This document shows positions 43,452 to 45,668 of a stretch of 45,668 bases of DNA, in pieces. The translations under genes were made by a program, and so were the position numbers. Numbering within the stretch: position 1 is the stretch's first letter; each line of letters begins with the position of its first letter. Source of the DNA: Pseudomonadota bacterium (GTDB lineage: Bacteria; Pseudomonadota; Alphaproteobacteria; Rhizobiales; Xanthobacteraceae); contig JAFAGM010000129.1 of assembly GCA_023422775.1 (NCBI GenBank), positions 1 to 45,668 of the forward strand. Reading direction: 5' to 3'. The notes beneath the pieces were generated by a model, which saw nothing but the letters and a program-made list of their open reading frames with translations, did not search any database and had not been told where the DNA came from.

Positions 43452-45530
43452 TCACTCCGCTGCCGTCAGCATTCGCCCGGCCGCCAGCCGGGAACATTCC
43501 GCCATCACCGCTGATGCGCGCGCGATCGGGTTGGTCAGATAGAAATCCTCGACTGACGAGGCGAACGGCGTCTTGTCGATCTTGCCACCCTTCCTGCCCG
43601 CCAGTGTCTTGATGTCGCCGGCCTTGCCGGGCTCGATCTGGTCGATCCGCATCAGATGCGGCACTGCCTTCGACAGCGCCTGGCGCAGAGCCTGCAAGGA
43701 GTCATAAGGCAGCTTCTTGCCCATGACGTCCGACAGCGCGCGCACGATCGCCCAATCCTCGCGCGCCTCGCCCGGCGGGAACGCCGCGCGGCTGGCGATC
43801 TGCACCCTGCCCTCGGTATTGACGAAGGTGCCGGAGTTTTCGGTGTAGGCCGCATCCGGCAGGATGACGTCGGCGCGATGCGCGCCGCGGTCGCCATGGG
43901 TGCCGATATACACCACGAACGTGCCATCCGGCACCTTCACTTCATCGGCACCGAGCAGGAACAGCACGTCGAGCGTGCCGAAGGTCGTCATCTGCGCCAG
44001 ATTGAGCCCGCCTGCGGTGGCTGCAAAGCCAATATCGAGCGCGCCGGCGCGCGAAGCGGTATCCTGCAGCACGGCAAAGCCGTTCCATCCGTCCTTGAGC
44101 GCGCCGACGCTGGTCGCAACCTTGGCCGTAAGCGCCAGTACCGCCGCGCCGTCATGCCGGTCCAGCGCGCCTGATCCGACCAGCACGACCGGGTGCTTGG
44201 CGCCCTTCAGCACTTCAGCAAAGGAATGTTTACCGGTGGCGAGTTCACTGAGCGTGTCCGCACCCGCACCGAGATAGTCGTAATCGTAGGTGAGGTCGGC
44301 CCTGGCGCCGAGCAGGCCGACCTTGAGCTGGCCGGTGCGCCAGCGCTTGCGGATGCGCGCGTTGAGGACGACGGCTTCCCGGCGCGGGTTGGAGCCGATG
44401 ATCAGCAGCGCGTCGGCCTGGTCGATGCCGGCAATGGTCGGATTGAATATCCAGGATGCCCGGCCGGCGCCGGTGCTGAAGGCGTCTCCGCCCTGCACCG
44501 CCAGATTGGCGGAACCGCATTTGGCCAGCAGTTCCTTCAGCGCGAACATCTCCTCGACCGCCGCGAGATCGCCGGCGATCGCGCCGATACGCTTGCCGTC
44601 GATGCGGGCGGTCTTCGCGGCGATCGCGGCAAATGCCTCCTGCCATGAGGCCGCACGGAGCTGGCCGTTTTCGCGGACGTAGGGCCGGTCGAGCCGCTGC
44701 GTCCGCAGGCCGTCCACGATGTGGCGGGTCTTGTCGGAAATCCATTCCTCGTTCACGGCCTCGTTGATGCGCGGCAGGATCCGCATCACCTCGCGGCCGC
44801 GGGTGTCGACGCGGATCGCGGAGCCCACGCCGTCCATGACGTCGACCGACTGGGTCTTGCCGAGTTCCCACGGACGCGCGGCGAACGCGTAGGGTTTCGA
44901 GGTCAGCGCGCCCACGGGACAGATATCGACGAGGTTGCCCTGCAGCTCCGACGTCAGCGCCTGCTCCAGATAGGTCGTAATCTCCATGTCCTCGCCGCGG
45001 CCGGTGGCGCCCATTTCCGGGGCGCCGGCAACTTCGGCGGAGAAGCGGACGCAGCGCGTGCACTGGATGCAGCGGTTCATCGAGGTCTTGACCAGCGCGC
45101 CGAGATATTTGTCCTCGACCGCGCGCTTGTTCTCGGCGAAGCGCGAGGTGTCGACGCCGTAGCCCATGGCCTGGTCCTGCAGGTCGCACTCGCCGCCCTG
45201 GTCGCAGATCGGGCAATCCAGCGGGTGGTTGATCAGCAGGAATTCCATCACGCCTTCGCGCGCCTTCTTCACCATCGGCGAACGGGTCGAAATTTCCGGC
45301 GGCTCGCCCTTGGGGCCCGGCCGGCAGTCGCGCACGCCCCAGGCGCAGCTCGCGACCGGCTTCGGGCCGCCCTTCACCTCGACCAGGCACATCCGGCAAT
45401 TGCCGGCGATCGACAGCCGCTCGTGGTAGCAGAAGCGCGGAATTTCAGCGCCGGCGGCCTCGCAGGCCTGCAGCAGCGTGTACTCCGCGGGTACATCGAT
45501 CTCTTTGCCGTCGATGATGAGTTTGGTCAT
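43452..45530 (-). CDS. nuoG: NADH-quinone oxidoreductase subunit G
   Basis: A 692-residue peripheral-arm subunit. The N-terminus carries a [2Fe-2S] site (CYHERLSIAGNCRMC), the His-Cys cluster region HPLDCPICDQGGECDLQ and a [4Fe-4S] motif CIQCTRCVRF. The rest is molybdopterin-oxidoreductase-like without cofactor. Length is typical for alphaproteobacteria (shorter than the E. coli protein, lacking its extra cluster). Confidence 0.98.
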   Translation of the reverse strand: MTKLIIDGKEIDVPAEYTLLQACEAAGAEIPRFCYHERLSIAGNCRMCLVEVKGGPKPVASCAWGVRDCRPGPKGEPPEISTRSPMVKKAREGVMEFLLINHPLDCPICDQGGECDLQDQAMGYGVDTSRFAENKRAVEDKYLGALVKTSMNRCIQCTRCVRFSAEVAGAPEMGATGRGEDMEITTYLEQALTSELQGNLVDICPVGALTSKPYAFAARPWELGKTQSVDVMDGVGSAIRVDTRGREVMRILPRINEAVNEEWISDKTRHIVDGLRTQRLDRPYVRENGQLRAASWQEAFAAIAAKTARIDGKRIGAIAGDLAAVEEMFALKELLAKCGSANLAVQGGDAFSTGAGRASWIFNPTIAGIDQADALLIIGSNPRREAVVLNARIRKRWRTGQLKVGLLGARADLTYDYDYLGAGADTLSELATGKHSFAEVLKGAKHPVVLVGSGALDRHDGAAVLALTAKVATSVGALKDGWNGFAVLQDTASRAGALDIGFAATAGGLNLAQMTTFGTLDVLFLLGADEVKVPDGTFVVYIGTHGDRGAHRADVILPDAAYTENSGTFVNTEGRVQIASRAAFPPGEAREDWAIVRALSDVMGKKLPYDSLQALRQALSKAVPHLMRIDQIEPGKAGDIKTLAGRKGGKIDKTPFASSVEDFYLTNPIARASAVMAECSRLAAGRMLTAAE

Positions 45531-45537
45531 TGCTATC

Positions 45538-45668
45538 TCAAGTCTTTCCCAGCTTGCAGTCTGGCGGTGTAACGCTGGCGGTCTTCAGCGATGCCTTCAC
45601 CCATTGCTGGGTCTCGGCGCCATAGGTCGCGAGATAGGCCGGCTGCGCCGCGTTCTTCTCGCACAGGA
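45538..45668 (-). CDS. C-terminal fragment of a small protein located before nuoG
   Basis: Only the last 43 codons are in the window, ending ASVTPPDCKLGKT at TGA 45538-45540, seven bases before nuoG. The fragment (LCEKNAAQPAYLATYGAE, then TQQWVKASLKT) is not the C-terminus of NuoF. Two cysteines suggest an exported protein with a disulfide. Relatives of this group appear to carry a small gene between nuoF and nuoG. The function is unknown. Confidence 0.65.
   Translation of the reverse strand, partial: LCEKNAAQPAYLATYGAETQQWVKASLKTASVTPPDCKLGKT

Overview
The window looks like chromosome of a high-GC alphaproteobacterium of the Bradyrhizobium/Rhodopseudomonas group (Nitrobacteraceae). This rests on four things read from the sequence: a nuo block running nuoG-H-I-J-K-L-M-N and continuing straight into birA, ribonuclease J, methylmalonyl-CoA epimerase and a DUF1467 protein; a short prolyl-tRNA synthetase without its editing insertion; small families common in that group (DUF3551, DUF2946, ABC_sub_bind proteins, soluble winged-helix/TPR regulators); and three different palindromic intergenic repeats of the kind scattered through those genomes. 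The species cannot be named from sequence reading alone. No tRNA, rRNA, CRISPR array, insertion sequence or phage gene was seen.

Layout. 1-4.4 kb: a secreted caspase-fold protein that has lost both catalytic residues (it runs off the left edge), a stand-alone YbaK-type deacylase, a two-CBS-domain protein and a Tat-type exported beta-carbonic anhydrase. 4.6-9.9 kb: dnaE, preceded by an unlisted 32-codon membrane-peptide gene under two LexA-type boxes, then an Omp31-like barrel and a DUF3551 protein. 9.9-14.9 kb: a proS-lolC-lolD operon, a zinc-free MDR oxidoreductase and a small unknown protein. 14.9-19.5 kb: signalling genes, namely an ABC_sub_bind periplasmic protein paired with a receptor adenylate cyclase, and a winged-helix/TolB-like/TPR regulator. 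19.8-25.0 kb: a DUF2946, TonB receptor, BNR-propeller, TlpA thioredoxin and PCu(A)C operon, read as copper uptake and delivery. 25.5-31.9 kb: a globin, a complete sugar-type ABC importer, and on the opposite strand methylthioribose kinase and a methyltransferase. 32-45.7 kb: the housekeeping block from an unknown small protein and DUF1467 through mce, rnj and birA to the complex I genes. A fragment of another small protein lies between nuoG and the window edge.

How the parts fit. The nuo genes encode the proton-pumping membrane arm and part of the peripheral arm of complex I. Most neighbours overlap or abut (nuoJ/nuoK, nuoL/nuoM, nuoN/birA, birA/rnj), so they look translationally coupled. The copper cluster would carry copper across the outer membrane and through reducing and chaperone proteins toward cytochrome oxidase. 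The strongest candidate for something undescribed is the SOS-boxed 32-residue membrane peptide at 8277-8375. By size, topology and regulation it resembles the small SOS-induced division inhibitors known from Caulobacter (SidA).
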